Shown: positions 36,035 through 47,728 of the stretch, piece after piece
Layout: the number at the start of each line of letters is the position of its first letter
How positions within the stretch are numbered: the first letter of the stretch is position 1
Assembly: GCA_016802295.1 (NCBI GenBank)
Contig: JAESIW010000157.1
Location: forward strand, 407,847 to 471,846
Direction: 5' to 3'
From: Brachionus rotundiformis
Taxonomy: Eukaryota > Rotifera > Eurotatoria > Ploima > Brachionidae
DNA: 64,000 bases
Made by a program: the position numbers and the translations under genes
The notes under the pieces: model-generated
What the model saw: only the letters and a program-made list of their open reading frames with translations
The model's database searches: none
Told to the model about the DNA's origin: nothing

Positions 36035-39000
36035 ATTAGGCTTTTATAAATATAAATTTAAATTGACAAATTATAGTACATTTAAAATCAACACCTTAAT
36101 TTTTTTTATAAATATTTTTAAAATAAAAAATTAAGATATCAAGAAAAAAAACTCTTGAAATAAATTTTAATTCGGGTCGATGTTAACAATATTAAGAAAA
36201 TTGTGGATTTATCTCTTTTTTTTGAAATAGATAAAAAAAAGATGTTTTAAAGAGTGATTTATCAATAGATAGATTTTGCAAGTCATACTTTTAATTTTAA
36301 TTTTGGCTAAAATGAATTGTTTTGCTTATAAATATGAAAAAATATATACTCTATATAAAATTCTCAACTTATTCTGAACAGACTTAATTTAAATAAACAA
36401 TTTCCTAATTGAAATTGTACATCTTAAAAACAAATTTAAACTAATCGACTTATCTATTTTGTTTAAGCTGATATCTTTCATGCACCTAGTTGGTCCTCCT
36501 AATTTGTTCACTTATCTATGAACTTCTTTGAACCTAGTGGGTATTAAAAGCTTTCAATTAATGTTTGATCTTAGTGCTCGCTTATGTCTATATTCGAAAA
36601 AATTACTTCTTCTTATCTTACTGAAATTAAAAGCAAACAAAAATTTTATTTTGTACTTTTTTTTTCCTATTTTTTTATTTTTACTCAATTTCAGACATGG
36701 GGTTTCGGGCTTATGGACATATTTTAGGTAGCTGAATATAAATTCAGTGGTTTGTTGCAATCTAATCAAAAGATAAATTGTTTTTAATTGTTTTATTTCA
36801 AACGAAAAGAGAGGAGTATTATTTATAATGTCGATTGCAACTATAATTTAAAGCCTAATAGTATTTTAATTGAAATAAAGATAATTTTTTTATTCCTGCT
36901 GTTTGTCCATTAACTTGGCTTAAATAAATGACACTTGGCCAATAAGTTGGTTTGGTTGTATCGAGTTTTAAAACACCGACTCACTTAGCAGCTTTACTCT
37001 TATCAGTCTTAAACACAAACAATCAAAAACTTTAACAAATTTGGAATAACAAGAAAAAAATATGTAAGTTTTGTATTGATTTAATTCTACTAGTAGATAA
37101 ACAAATCGACTTGAATACTTGAAGCATTCATTTTTCACAGCTGTGCTCGTGAAAAAGAAGATACAATTTTACATTTTGGATTTGATTTTATCAAGTTATA
37201 ACTACTAACACTAATTTGGAAGTTCAAGTGAATTTATCATGTAATACAAAACTTGTTAAAAGTTAAAAATATATTCTCTTTTAATTGATTTTTAAATAAG
37301 TCTGTTCGTTTGTTAGAGTTTTTCATTCTTTTTTTAAGTTAATTGACTGTTTATTATGTTTATTAATCCAATCATTCAAAGTTTTGTCCGGCACCTAAAG
37401 ACTGGTACACTTCGTTACTGGCGCCCAAGTATAAATTAGCAAAAAATGGGAAAATTTCCTGGCTCTCTTCTTAACTTATCAACCCTCTATTGATAATGAT
37501 ATTGAAATGAAGTGAAATAAAAAAAATTAATTTTCTTCAAATAAATAAATAAACATTTTTTTCATAATAACATTTTTTCACCTTAATTGAGAAAATAAAT
37601 CTTTTTAAAAATAATGATGCAATTAGTTTAAAACTGAAAGTGTCGTTTATTAAGATAGAAAGACTAGTTTTGATTTTTAGCTGAGAAAATAAATTTTTCA
37701 TAATTATCACACATTTAAATTAGACAAACTTGGCTTATCAATACATTTATTTTTAATTATAAATATTTTGAATTTTTATTTAAATAAAATAAAAAGTGAC
37801 ACAATTTTTTTGCTCATCAAAGTGCTGAATTTGAAACAAAAGTTTAAATAACTTTAATTATGGAATGGAAAAATGGAAAGTGATTTTGGCAAAAAAATAC
37901 CAAAATCCAGTTTAGAGTATAAAGAGTAAAATGAAAAATCTCGTGACATACGAAATTATCTCTTAGTCTTTTAATTAATTTTTTTGTATAATCTTTGATA
38001 TAAAGCATATTCTGAATCGTGAGTGGCTAATGAAAATGAAAAGCTAAAAAGTTTAAGTCTCCAAAAAGTTTAATTGACAATTTTCATATAATTTAAAAAT
38101 TGGAAAAAGCTTGTAGAAATATGGAAAAATTGCATAATTGACAATGCCATACAAGCTAACGCTAAATTAATAGTTTTGATATTAAAATAACTATTTTTCC
38201 AAACAATACCGTATGCTCAAATTTAAAAGACAATAGGCTAGAAATAGCTCAACAATAGTCACCTATGGTAGGAATTTTTTTTATTTTAAGAAATAATTTG
38301 TTTGAAAAGATTTTAAAATAAAAATTTCATACCTTTAAAAGCTATCAATTGATTAGGCTCTTTTCGTTTAATTTACTAATTTAATTAAGAATGACTTAAA
38401 CAATTTAAAATCTTGTTTCTTTTAAAAAGAGTGATTTTTTTACAATTTGAAATTAGTGACTGGTCGGTTTATTAAAACAAAACAAGAGATTTGAAATAAA
38501 AAAAAGTGGTAAAATTAATTGAAACAAATTCAATTTACCTTTATTTTTTGTTCTATAAATAAAGAAAAAAGTTTCAATAAACCTTTCGGGCAATTGATTT
38601 TGATTTTTGAGATTAAATTAATTTTGTTTAAGCTTTAGAAAAATAAAGTGCCAATGTATGTTGTCTATGGCTTAAGTCGAATTACAACAGTTTAATATCT
38701 TTCAAGTGCCTATTTGACCAAATATTTGACACGGCGATTTTAGTTTAGTAGCCTTATATTCAAATACAAAAGGAAATAGAAATTGTTTCAATGACAGATT
38801 TTATTATTAGCAACTAGAGCAGTTAAAATTTAATTATTTTTTTATTTTTGAATTTCTTTATGACAGTGGCAAAAATTAGATAAAATTTTATTTCAATAAG
38901 ATGATTAAATTTTGATTTTTTTTTATAGGTAACATAAAAATTGACGACTTAATTTCTTTAAAATTTATTTCTTATCTTTCTTAAAGAAATAAACTTGGCA

Positions 39001-40172
39001 AAAATATGTCCATTTTTCACAACAAATTCTCCATAGTGATTGATGTTTAGGGGTATTTTTATACGAGTTGACTAAGCACAGTTGCACTATTGGAACTTAT
39101 CTAGAAACTAATTTATTTTAAATAAATTCTTTATCATTTTTAACAATTTTATTTCTTTTAAATTGCCTTCATAAATTTTGATCAGTTAAAATCTTTGCTG
39201 ATAGAAGCTTTTTTATATAAAAATTTGACTATTAAATCAAGAAATTACTAATAAGAATATGAAATTCTATTAATCAAATTTATTATGTTATAAAATTTTT
39301 ATATTATCAAAAATATTTTTTCTTATGAGTATAAATTATCTAACATGAAGTTCACTTGTTATATTATCTATTGAAAGCGATGATTATTTAGTCAGGCTTT
39401 TATGAATTAATTTCTAAAAATAAAACTATCAAATCCAGCCATTTCCCCATGTGCCTTACTTCCAACTTTCCATTACCAAATTTATTACCAAGCAATCCAT
39501 CATGTCACCAGAGTTTAACTTGGCATCAGAAAATAAAAAATCAAAATTTCTTTTGTTTTCCGAATATTGAAAATACCGAAAAAATCTGAAAAATATGGAA
39601 AAAAGGCCATATTTCCAAGAATAATAGAGCTACTATACCAACAAACTCTTACGATTTTAAAAAATAGTAGTTCTAGCTTTTTTGTGTAAATTAATTATTA
39701 GCTTAAAAATAATGATGAAATAAATTTTAGCAACAGTGTGACAGATAAAAAAATAACACTTTTTAACCTTAAAAGAAATTAAATTAAAATTAAGTTTAAT
39801 AATTTAAAATAAAAACTTATTTTTGCCTAGAGCTATCTAAATTTAAAAATTAAAAGACTAGACAAATTAAGCAAAAAATAAGCTCCATATTCATATTTAT
39901 ATAAATATTTATTTTTGTTAACAGTAATGATTAAATTTAATTACATAAGACTATTTGATAGATAAATTAAAAACTAGCTGATATTCAAAAAATAAATTAA
40001 AAGATCAAAATAAATCTTATTTGTTCATTGATTTATTTAAAATAAAACTAAAAAAAATAATGGAAAATTTACAACATTAATAGACAAAAAAAAATATTTA
40101 AAACAAAAATTGGAATAAAAATATTATTTATTTTTATAAATTTTAATAATTTACTATCTGGCATTTATTCTC
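36035..40172. other. 4.1-kb gene-poor region upstream of PKNOX
   Basis: I find no supportable exon. A stretch near 36930-37063 (CCAAT motif in GGCCAATAAG, an initiator-like TCAGTC near 37004, then a consensus donor GTAAGT at 37064) could be a transcribed first exon on the plus strand, but no downstream coding exon could be joined. The rest is AT-rich; it may hold PKNOX enhancers. Confidence 0.35.
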
Positions 40173-40887
40173 TCAAGTGTCCTTATTATTCTGTATCTTT
40201 TTCTTAATTTCTTCATTTTCTCTTTTGTAATCATCGAGCTTTAACAAAATAATAAATAAGAATTTTTTTAATAATTAATTTTTTAGTTTTATTTTTTAAA
40301 TTACTTTTCGCTTCAAAATTTCATTTTCTGACTCTATGTCTTCCAGAGAACGTATTTTTGTGCAAAGATTTTCGTTTTCTTCTTTAATATTCATCAAATA
40401 TTGAACTGTTTTTTCCAATATACCACTTTTACTCTAATATTGGAAACTTGATTACCATTTAATTATCTTAATTAGTTTGTTTTACCTGCCCATGCTTAGA
40501 TTGGTCGTTACAGCATTCTGGTATTATTCTGGAGAGTTCTACGATCCATTTGTTAATGTTGTCTCTCCGCCGCCTCTCCACTTCATTGTGGTTGCTTCTA
40601 CGTCGTTCCTCTTTTAGGCCTTTGGGAAGTGACGTTGTTGATGACACTTGGCCACTGAATGATGAACTGTTAGCTTCCGCTGAGTCCTGAATTAAGTGGC
40701 TTGGGTCAGTTATGTTTTGCAATGTGATTGTGAACAAACTTGGCGATTTGTCTGATTGAGATGATGACGAAACCAAATTTGACGGAGATCCCGGCATAGA
40801 ATTCACTTGGTTAAAGGATTTAGTTGGCAAACCATCTTTTTTTTCAATTGGTACGGCTGAAGTATTATTTGTACTTAAGCCATTCAT
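40173..40887 (-). CDS. USF: USF-family bHLH leucine-zipper transcription factor (three exons)
   Basis: Exons 40887-40486, 40433-40305 and 40238-40173 join in phase 0 into 198 residues starting MNGLSTNN. After a Ser/Thr-rich activation-type region comes the basic region HNEVERRRRDNINKWI, helix 1 and loop (VELSRIIPECC), then in exon 2 helix 2 (S-K-S-G-I-L-E-K-T-V-Q-Y-L), and a leucine zipper with N-L, L-E-D and E-I-L-K heptads that finishes in exon 3 (LDDYKRENEEIKKKI). The H-E-R residue set of the basic region predicts CACGTG E-box binding. USF proteins dimerise and activate housekeeping and metabolic promoters. The frame stays open above the ATG back to an AG at about 40923, so an extra 5' exon is possible. 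It lacks the long N-terminus of vertebrate USF1. Confidence 0.88.
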
Positions 40888-41450
40888 CTCAACGCGATCA
40901 ATTCTTGCCTTTATGATTCTGTACCTAATTATCCGGAGCAAGTTTCATTAAAAAATTGAGAAAAAAAACTCATTAACCAAGATAAATATATTGTCTTAAT
41001 ATTCAAAAATAATAAAACAAAATTTCAATTGTATAGGTCTTTTCTTAAAAATAGAAATAGTAATTTTGCTAAACAAAATAACTTAAAAAGTTGCTATTTT
41101 TAAAATTACTTGATAGGGGAATTTTTTCATTATGAGACAAAATATAAGAAAATTATTTTTATTTATGAAAATAATATCAAATATACTAGCAGCCGAGCTT
41201 AAAAATTATGAAACGCAATTTAAGAATTAATTCAAAATATAATTTGATTTTAAGCATCATCATTTTTGTTCAAAATTTAGAATTTTTATTTTAATTAAAT
41301 TAATTTAAAATTATTCAATTTTTTCGATTTGGTTTGGACAAAATGTTTTTTTCACCATGTCTCTATGTAATGCAAAGAAAAATCAGATGTAATACAAAAT
41401 TATAAATTATATATTATTATTTTCCAAAACTGAAAACTCTTTTATTAACT
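40888..41450. other. USF upstream flank
   Basis: AT-rich; presumably the USF promoter and perhaps a 5' exon. Nothing else recognised. Confidence 0.4.
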
Positions 41451-41454
41451 AAGT

Positions 41455-42130
41455 AGCATATATATAATAATAATAATTGCTACGCTTTTGCGTGAAGCCT
41501 GGATTTACCAGACTTTAAGCAATATTTTAGTCTTTCAGAATTCTATCCAATTTGTTTTTAAATAAATTTATTGTTTAACCTATCACTTCAATTGTTAATT
41601 GGTTCCAATCACTAAAAAATCTATTAGTAAAAAATATCTATCTAGGCAAACAGTTTCTTATTAGTTCTCTTCTCAATTTGTATCGATTTCCTCTTGTATT
41701 ATACCAATTCTTACTTTCCATTGAGTCTCTGGTAACAACTTGTCTCATCAAGTTCATTTATGATGTTGTAAATTTGTGTTAAATCACAGCGTCTTCTCCT
41801 AGTTGACAGTATTAAGTGCAGTCTAGTAAGTTCAGTCTCTTAAGTTACGCCATGTAATCTGTAAATCACCAAATCCATGTCGCTCTTCTCTGTCCTCTCT
41901 CAAGTATGTCTATATCTTTCTTCAGGTATGGATTTCATACTGAAACAGCATATTCAAGATGGGATCGAACAAGACTTGTGTATATTTTTTTAATAAAAGT
42001 AGTATTATAGTTGCTAAAACTATTAAAATTTGTCTTTTAGCTCTTGCCGATGACGCACTTATTTGTTTACACCATTTAATATCGGTCTTTATTTGACTCC
42101 TTTAATATAACATCAAAAAATTGATCAATT
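41455..42130 (-). mobile_element. Non-LTR retrotransposon 3' part, degenerate
   Basis: Minus-strand translation in shifting frames gives the C-terminal end of a CR1/L2-like polymerase: LVRSHLEYAV, N-P-Y-L-K-K-D-I-D-I-L-E-R-G-Q-R-R-A-T, YNTRGNRYKLRREL and FFTNRFFSDWNQLTIEVI, interrupted by stops. The 3' end has a CTGG/CCAG hairpin, a CGC/GCG hairpin and an (ATT)n tail at 41460-41476. It continues upstream in the 43.26-43.70 kb fragment. Confidence 0.8.
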
Positions 42131-43255
42131 TCAAGTAGTTTAAATATTCATTCAATTGAGCTGATTCATCTAATTTTAACTTTTAATAAATCTGTTATTT
42201 TCTAACTATTATTCACTTCAGAGATTTAGTAGTAAAAGAACCGTATAACCTAGCACGATATCTCCTGTCTATTATTCAAAACACGTTTAAGTACCCCCTG
42301 GGATATTATTAAAAACTTCATATTTTTTTAGACTTATTATACCCCATGGGACATTATGTGAAATAAGCTAAAATTTAAGTAATGATTTAAATTAAAAAAG
42401 TCACTGATAATATTTGGCAACTTTTTTTTCTGGAAAAAAAATGAAAACACTTTGCAACTTATAAAATATTTTGTATCGCCCATATAATTTGTGATAATCT
42501 GGACTTAGAAAAGAAAATTTTAAATTATTTCTTCTGCGAAAAAATTGGATTAGCTAAAAGGTGTTGTTTTAACAAAATTTATCATATTTAGTATTTTTTT
42601 TAAAATTGTATTAATAAAATTTCAATTTCTTAATACAAATGTATTTTTTGTTACAAAAAAAAACTTATAGGTTTTTCCAATTTTTTTCCAGAAGAAATAA
42701 TTTTAAATGTTCTTCTTTGGCTATCTGATCCTAGCCATTAGTTCCACACTCATTGTCGTTTTGAAAAATGAAAGTGGATTTTATAGTAATTAAATTCAAA
42801 TTAAAGCTCAATAAAAAATTTTTTTTTTAATAAGTTTAAGATGAAGGAGACGAAATTTTCAGTAAAAATATATTTAAAAAGCATAATTGTATTTTATAAA
42901 CACTAGGACTGTAGAAAATAATTATATCTCATAAGCAAATTGTCAAGTTTTAAATAATATCTTATCAGGTTTCACTAGATGCACCATGTAAAGTATAAAG
43001 CAAAAATGAATATGTTTCATCTGATTTTCCAGGAACACAAAAGCGTGTCTCACTTAAAACCCATGGGACATAGCGCGAGGTTTTACGGTAGTTTAAATTA
43101 TCTAAGCATAGCCCTAAAAAGCTGTAACAGTCGGTCTTATTTGTTTCGCCGTCCAACCATCAAGCTTCGCTTTTAAACTTAAATGCTTTCTTAATTAAAC
43201 CCACATTATATTTGCTTTAGGTGAAGCATTTTAACTTGTATAGCTCATTTTAAAT
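42131..43255. repeat. Sequence interrupting the retrotransposon
   Basis: About 1.1 kb that separates two parts of one reverse transcriptase and contains none of its coding sequence. CCATGGGACAT occurs at about 42342-42352 and 43061-43071. It is probably a later insertion or a rearranged repeat; no termini or target duplication could be fixed. Confidence 0.4.
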
Positions 43256-43259
43256 CACT

Positions 43260-43700
43260 CTGAATGCAAATACTCAAATTTCGACTTTTGACTTTATCAG
43301 AGTTTTCAAACCAATCTTTTGATCCAATTTTGGTTGCCAATATGAACAATTTAACATTTATCTTCATTAAGCTGAGTCGACCATTCTTTTGACCATTTAC
43401 ACACTCTATCTATATCTGATTGTAGGCTATAAATTGCGTTGAAATTATCTTCACAATGGTTTTGGACATTATCCAACATATTGTTCATGTAAATAATAAA
43501 AAAAGAGAGGACCTAGCACTAAACCTTATGGAACTCCATTATTAAGTTTTACCCAATTTGAGCTGAAATCTCCTAAAACTACTCTTTGTGAACGTTCTGA
43601 AAGGAAATATTATATTATATCCAATTTATCATGATATATATGAGAAACTTTGTCGATAAATGATGTCAACCAATAAGCCATTAAATATCGCTTCAGAAAT
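43260..43700 (-). mobile_element. Non-LTR retrotransposon reverse-transcriptase palm fragment, degenerate
   Basis: On the minus strand: SERSQRVVLGDFSSNWVKLN, then NNGVP-stop-GLVLGPLFFIIYMNN (motif GVPQGSVLGP with Q mutated to stop), then IDRVCKWSKEWSTQLNEDKC and IVHIGNQNW. The F/Y-A-D-D catalytic block is lost. The next residues expected in the protein resume at about 42130, so this and 41455-42130 are one element split by the intervening sequence. Confidence 0.78.
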
Positions 43701-44159
43701 AAAATCTAAAGTTTCCAACAAATTAGTCAGACAAAACTTTTTTTGGTAAAAAACTGTGCTGTGATATGCTGTAATTTTGATAAAATTTTATCTTTGAAAA
43801 TTGAAAATAGCTGTAAATGATGAGGTTTTGTGAAATTTATAACATTAAAACATCACAAAATGTTTTCTAATAAGCTCTGTAAATGCAACATGATACAACA
43901 TTCTTAGCTGCATTATAAAATTCTGTTGCATTTACAAAACTAGTAAAAGCTCTTGGAAAAATAGTTATAACCTTCTAAACATTATTTTATGTTCTTTTTT
44001 TTATTTTGTACCAAATTTCACAAAATCAGTTTTTGATAAAGATTAATATATTAAATTGAAAGTGGACAAAAACTTAAATTAGAACACCGGATATAATTTT
44101 TTTAATTAAATTTCTAAGATTAAAAAATGTAATTAAAAACATCTAACATCTAAGTTGTA

Positions 44160-44835
44160 TTAATTGATTGACTTGCTACTGGTTACAGTTACTTGGAATA
44201 CTAAAGCGAACGCTTACAAGTAGAGAGGTAAGACTTTTGGTAAGATCGTATATATCCATGGTGAGACCCCACCTAGACAACGCAGTGCAGGTTTGGAATC
44301 CAAGTATGAAAATGGACGTGAATGCTTTGGAAAAGGTGCAAGAGAGGGCAACAAAAATACCTTTGTCTGTAAGAAACATACCGTATTAAATGAGGCTGAC
44401 AAAATTAGGACTGACAAAGCTGAGTGAAAGAAGAGCGAGAGGGGACTTGATTGAAATGTTCAAATTAGTGAATGATATAGAAAAGGTAAGCTTGGTCTAG
44501 AATCTAGTGGATAAAACAGAAATAAAGGGACCAGTGGGGAGTTAAGAGGAAATAGCATTAGAGTCCAGAGAGAAAGTTTCCCAGCTCAAATTAGAAACGA
44601 TTTTGCGGCTGCAGTAAGTGCCAGACATATATTTTTCTCAAATAGAGTAATTCCGCATTGGAATAAGTTGCCAGAAAATGTGGTGAAATCCAAGTCAACC
44701 GCTAATTTTAAAATGGCTTTAGTTAAGTTCAATGGAATCGGCTGCTGCAGCTCTACACGACAAATTGGCGGTGATCGGCTTAGACAATCAGGTTAGGTGT
44801 TGCACCAAGAGCTTCTACTACTATTACTATTTCAT
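44160..44835 (+). mobile_element. Non-LTR retrotransposon 3' end, degenerate
   Basis: A second, unrelated copy in plus orientation: LLGILKRTLTSREVRLLVRS, YISMVRPHLDNAVQVWNPSM, ALEKVQERATKI, then after a frameshift TKLSERRARGDLIEMFKLVN, RGNSIRVQRESFPAQIRNDF, FFSNRVIPHWNKLPENVVKS and ANFKMALVKF. The end shows a GGTGTTGCACCAAGAGC hairpin and a TACTACTATTACTATT tail. Several stops; not active. Confidence 0.8.
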
Positions 44836-45535
44836 TTTTGACTTTGTTTTGGTGAAATTTTGTTTCAATAAATATATTGTATAACTTTACCAAACTTAAT
44901 CAATCAAAGTACTTAAAGCTTAAAGAGGTAAAAGGATGCGCCCCTTTGGAGCAAAAAGCCCGTCAACAAATCGAATCAAAACATAATTTTTGTTGTAAAC
45001 AGGTTTTTTAAATATTTTCCAAAGCAATAAAACATATTGGTTGATGATGACTTGTTAATTTATATTTAAATGAATAAAATTCATCCAAAAAAAAATTCTT
45101 TAATAATTAGATACTAAAAATAAACTGCTATTTTTTTCGCATTTAAAATTTTATTGATAAAAGCTGTCATAAACCTAAAATATAGGACAAGCGCTCTTTT
45201 AGCTCATCATTAGGATATTTATAAAAATTTTAAAGCAAATATTGGTTATTTTTTTCCAAATTTTTGCTCGATACAAACTTTGACTCTTTGTTTAATACTC
45301 GGTCTAGAATAAAACGAATATCAAATTTGTATATATAACAGATAAACAACTCTTATATTATCTAAATTTAAAATTCTAGAATATCTTTAAATTCAAACAA
45401 TTGTATTATTACACCCTATATATTTCTATTATAGTCTAGAAGTTTCGTTCAATTTAAATTCATATCTATTATAAATATTTAAGATCTAAGAGAATTTCAA
45501 TTTAAAAAATTAATAAAAAAAATTATTTTCTAACA
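44836..45535. other. Upstream flank of the DUF4773 gene
   Basis: AT-rich; only the TATA element near its right end is recognised. Confidence 0.4.
45470..45477 (+). promoter_or_regulatory. TATA box (TATAAATA)
   Basis: A TATAAATA 59-66 bases before the ATG of the secreted DUF4773 protein, placing the transcription start about 35 bases before the ATG if spacing is standard. Confidence 0.5.
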
Positions 45536-46473
45536 ATGAAATTCAAAATAGCTTCATTTTTGGCGTTCATCCTAATCATAAATGCTTCGAATGCATTTTT
45601 CATCAATCCACTTGGTACTATTCCTGAAAGTATTTTCAATTGGAATCCTCTTTTAGGCGAGAGCAACCTGCTTGAGGAATCGTTGAAGTTTGACCTGAAT
45701 GGAACTAACCAGACCAATGTGAGAAGAAACTATGTTTATGGATGCAAATGCGAGGACAAAAATTGCTCGTGCTGTGCTCATGTCGAGGTGACAAAGATAA
45801 AATTAAATAACACAGGTTGATATTTATCAATTATTAATTTTTTACAAAAATAAATAAAAAAAAAATTAAGGATGCTTGAACATGAGTTATTCTAACTTGG
45901 ATGATATTTTTGTACAGTTTGATTTAGATGGAAAGATTTTTTATGAAAAATCTATATCTGGTAAGAGGAGAAATTATCCAAATTAAGTTAACCAAAACGA
46001 TTTCTTAAATTTTAATTTAAGTTGTGAATCCGCCTGATTTGTGCTTTCAGACAGGCATCCCACTTGCTCAATTATGTCTTAAATTCTACCAACTGGATGC
46101 TAGGAATCGGTCACTTTCAGGATCCGTTGACCTCATAGCTAAATTTGAAGGCAAACAAATTGCCAGAATTAAACTTGGATCGTTTCATTTTGGAAACAAA
46201 ACTTTTTTCCAGCATCAAAGCAGCATGAGTATTTATGTCAATGATGATAACTTGGAATATTATTATGGCGACCAAGCTAAGGAAATGGAAAAATTCAATG
46301 ATGAAAGTAGAAAGCTTTTTTCTCAAACCTATGAGAATTTTATGAATAATTTTCAAAAATTATCTTTGCCTCAGCTTTCAATGAATCTACAGCCGAATAA
46401 TTTTTTTCAAAATTTTTTTAGTTCTTTTTTCGGACCAAGAAACATTGGCAAAGATTTAGAAAATATGGATTGA
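45536..46473 (+). CDS. Secreted DUF4773-type cysteine protein (three exons)
   Basis: Exons 45536-45815, 45871-45960 and 46022-46473 join in phase (1, 1) into 273 residues. Residues 1-20 are a signal peptide (MKFKIASFLAFILIINASNA). The core begins YGCKCEDKNCSCCAHVEV, followed by C-L-N-M-S-Y, F-D-L-D-G-K, NPPDLCFQTGIP, L-A-Q-L-C-L-K-F-Y and S-F-H-F-G-N, which is the layout I recall for DUF4773, a secreted domain of unknown function in arthropods, nematodes and relatives. The C-terminal tail is Asn/Phe-rich. The first donor (GTTGAT) is weak but the only one that keeps the frame. A TATA box precedes the gene. It converges with the small secreted peptide gene on the other strand. Confidence 0.78.
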
Positions 46474-46623
46474 TTATTTTGTTTGAGTTATTTTTAATCT
46501 TTACATGTTTTAATTAATTTAAAGGGTTAAACCTAATGTTGTTAGTTATAATATTTAAATAAATAAGTAAAAAATAATAATGCTTCATGTTTATTAATAA
46601 TATAGCCAAGTTGAGACAAAAAA

Positions 46624-47518
46624 TTAGCTAAAGTAATAAAAATTTTGGTTTGGCTTGTATTTTCTGATCATTTTTGTTGTTGTTTTCTTTGGTAAAAAAA
46701 TTACTTTGAAGTTTTCAAAAATTTGACGGATTTTTTTAGGACCATCCGAGTCTTTGACCAATTTGGCATCAGCTTCTGATGTAAAGCATACAACTTAAAT
46801 TCAAATTAAAAATTTTATTCTAAATTTTTTTTCTAGCAAAGCCTTGACAGGTTGGGATGGAGACTAAGTTCTTCCTTTCAACTATAGTTATTTAACTAAT
46901 GAGCTTCCAAAATTTCAATATATCAAATATCTAGGCAAATTTTATTTTTATTACCTAAATTTATTCAAAAATTAGGTGGCCAGCAATGCTATCAAAATTC
47001 TTTTTGTCCATTTTACTTTTTCTATTAGCTGTTTATATATCTAGTTAATTTTTTCCTCTTTAAAAATATGATATCATTTCTTGGATTTATTTATAAACAA
47101 AATTAATAAAAATGCTGAACACTTGAGCAGGATTTAAAAGTGGAATCTTAGAGTGATTTCGATTTTTTTTAACCATTCAGACTGTTGCTTTCAAATACTT
47201 TGACCATTTTATCTTCTTTTTAGTATTTTGCATGGAAAAAATAAAAATAATTAATAATAAATTATGATTTTTATAACAAAATATAACAAATTTTATCTTG
47301 TTACTTTTTAAAAAGATAATTAAATCAAGTCAAATTTTATCTCTCAGTTAACACTTAAATAATCGATAAGACTTTACTGGATTTTATTCGATTAAAAAAT
47401 GAAATTTATAAAACATTAAGATATTTAAATTAGAAAAAAAAGCTAACCCAAAAAAAATGGCAGATTATATAGCCAACTTACCAAGGATGACCATTAGCAA
47501 AACTAAAGCTTTTTTCAT
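46624..47518 (-). CDS. Small cationic secreted peptide (two exons, cryptic gene)
   Basis: Exon 1 (47518-47482) is only 37 bases: MKKALVLLMVIL, with a consensus donor GTAAGT. Exon 2 (46793-46624) after TTTAAG continues in phase 1: VVCFTSEADA, then KLVKDSDGPKKIRQIFENFK and a Lys/Arg-rich end (PKKTTTKMIRKYKPNQ, ending FYYFS, stop). The 68-residue product has a textbook signal peptide with likely cleavage after ADA and a mature part of about 46 residues with strong positive charge and no cysteine. A TATAAAAG lies about 107-114 bases upstream, and AATAAA lies about 30 bases after the stop. I do not know the family; a basic host-defence or hormone-like peptide is possible but unproven. A decayed copy of its promoter and first exon is at 50.5 kb. 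Confidence 0.68.
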
Positions 47519-47624
47519 TTCTTTTCAACTTAAAACAAAATATGAAAATTTATTTTTTAAATTGAGTCTCAAAAACCAAATGTTCTCTTTTAAAATTTAC
47601 AGACACTTATAACAATTTTACTAT

Positions 47625-47632
47625 CTTTTATA
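47625..47632 (-). promoter_or_regulatory. TATA box (TATAAAAG) of the small secreted peptide gene
   Basis: TATAAAAG on the minus strand, 107-114 bases before the ATG at 47518. Confidence 0.5.
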
Positions 47633-47728
47633 TTGATTTAAATATATTCAAATATTTAAAATTTATTTTATTTTTTTTAAATAGTCAAAAATACGAATAA
47701 AAATAGTTGAAAAAAAAAGAACCAGATT

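Noticed and set aside
36930..37140. Possible plus-strand first exon with CCAAT box, initiator and GTAAGT donor, followed by a CACAG acceptor and a short frame
   Set aside because: No frame across the junction gives a convincing protein; recorded only as a possible transcribed region.
39400..39520. Minus-strand frame MMDCLVINLVMESWK followed by a GTAAGG donor
   Set aside because: No partner exon could be found; likely chance.
42979..43176. Overlapping ORFs on both strands
   Set aside because: They lie in the insert between two dead retrotransposon parts and have no coding character.
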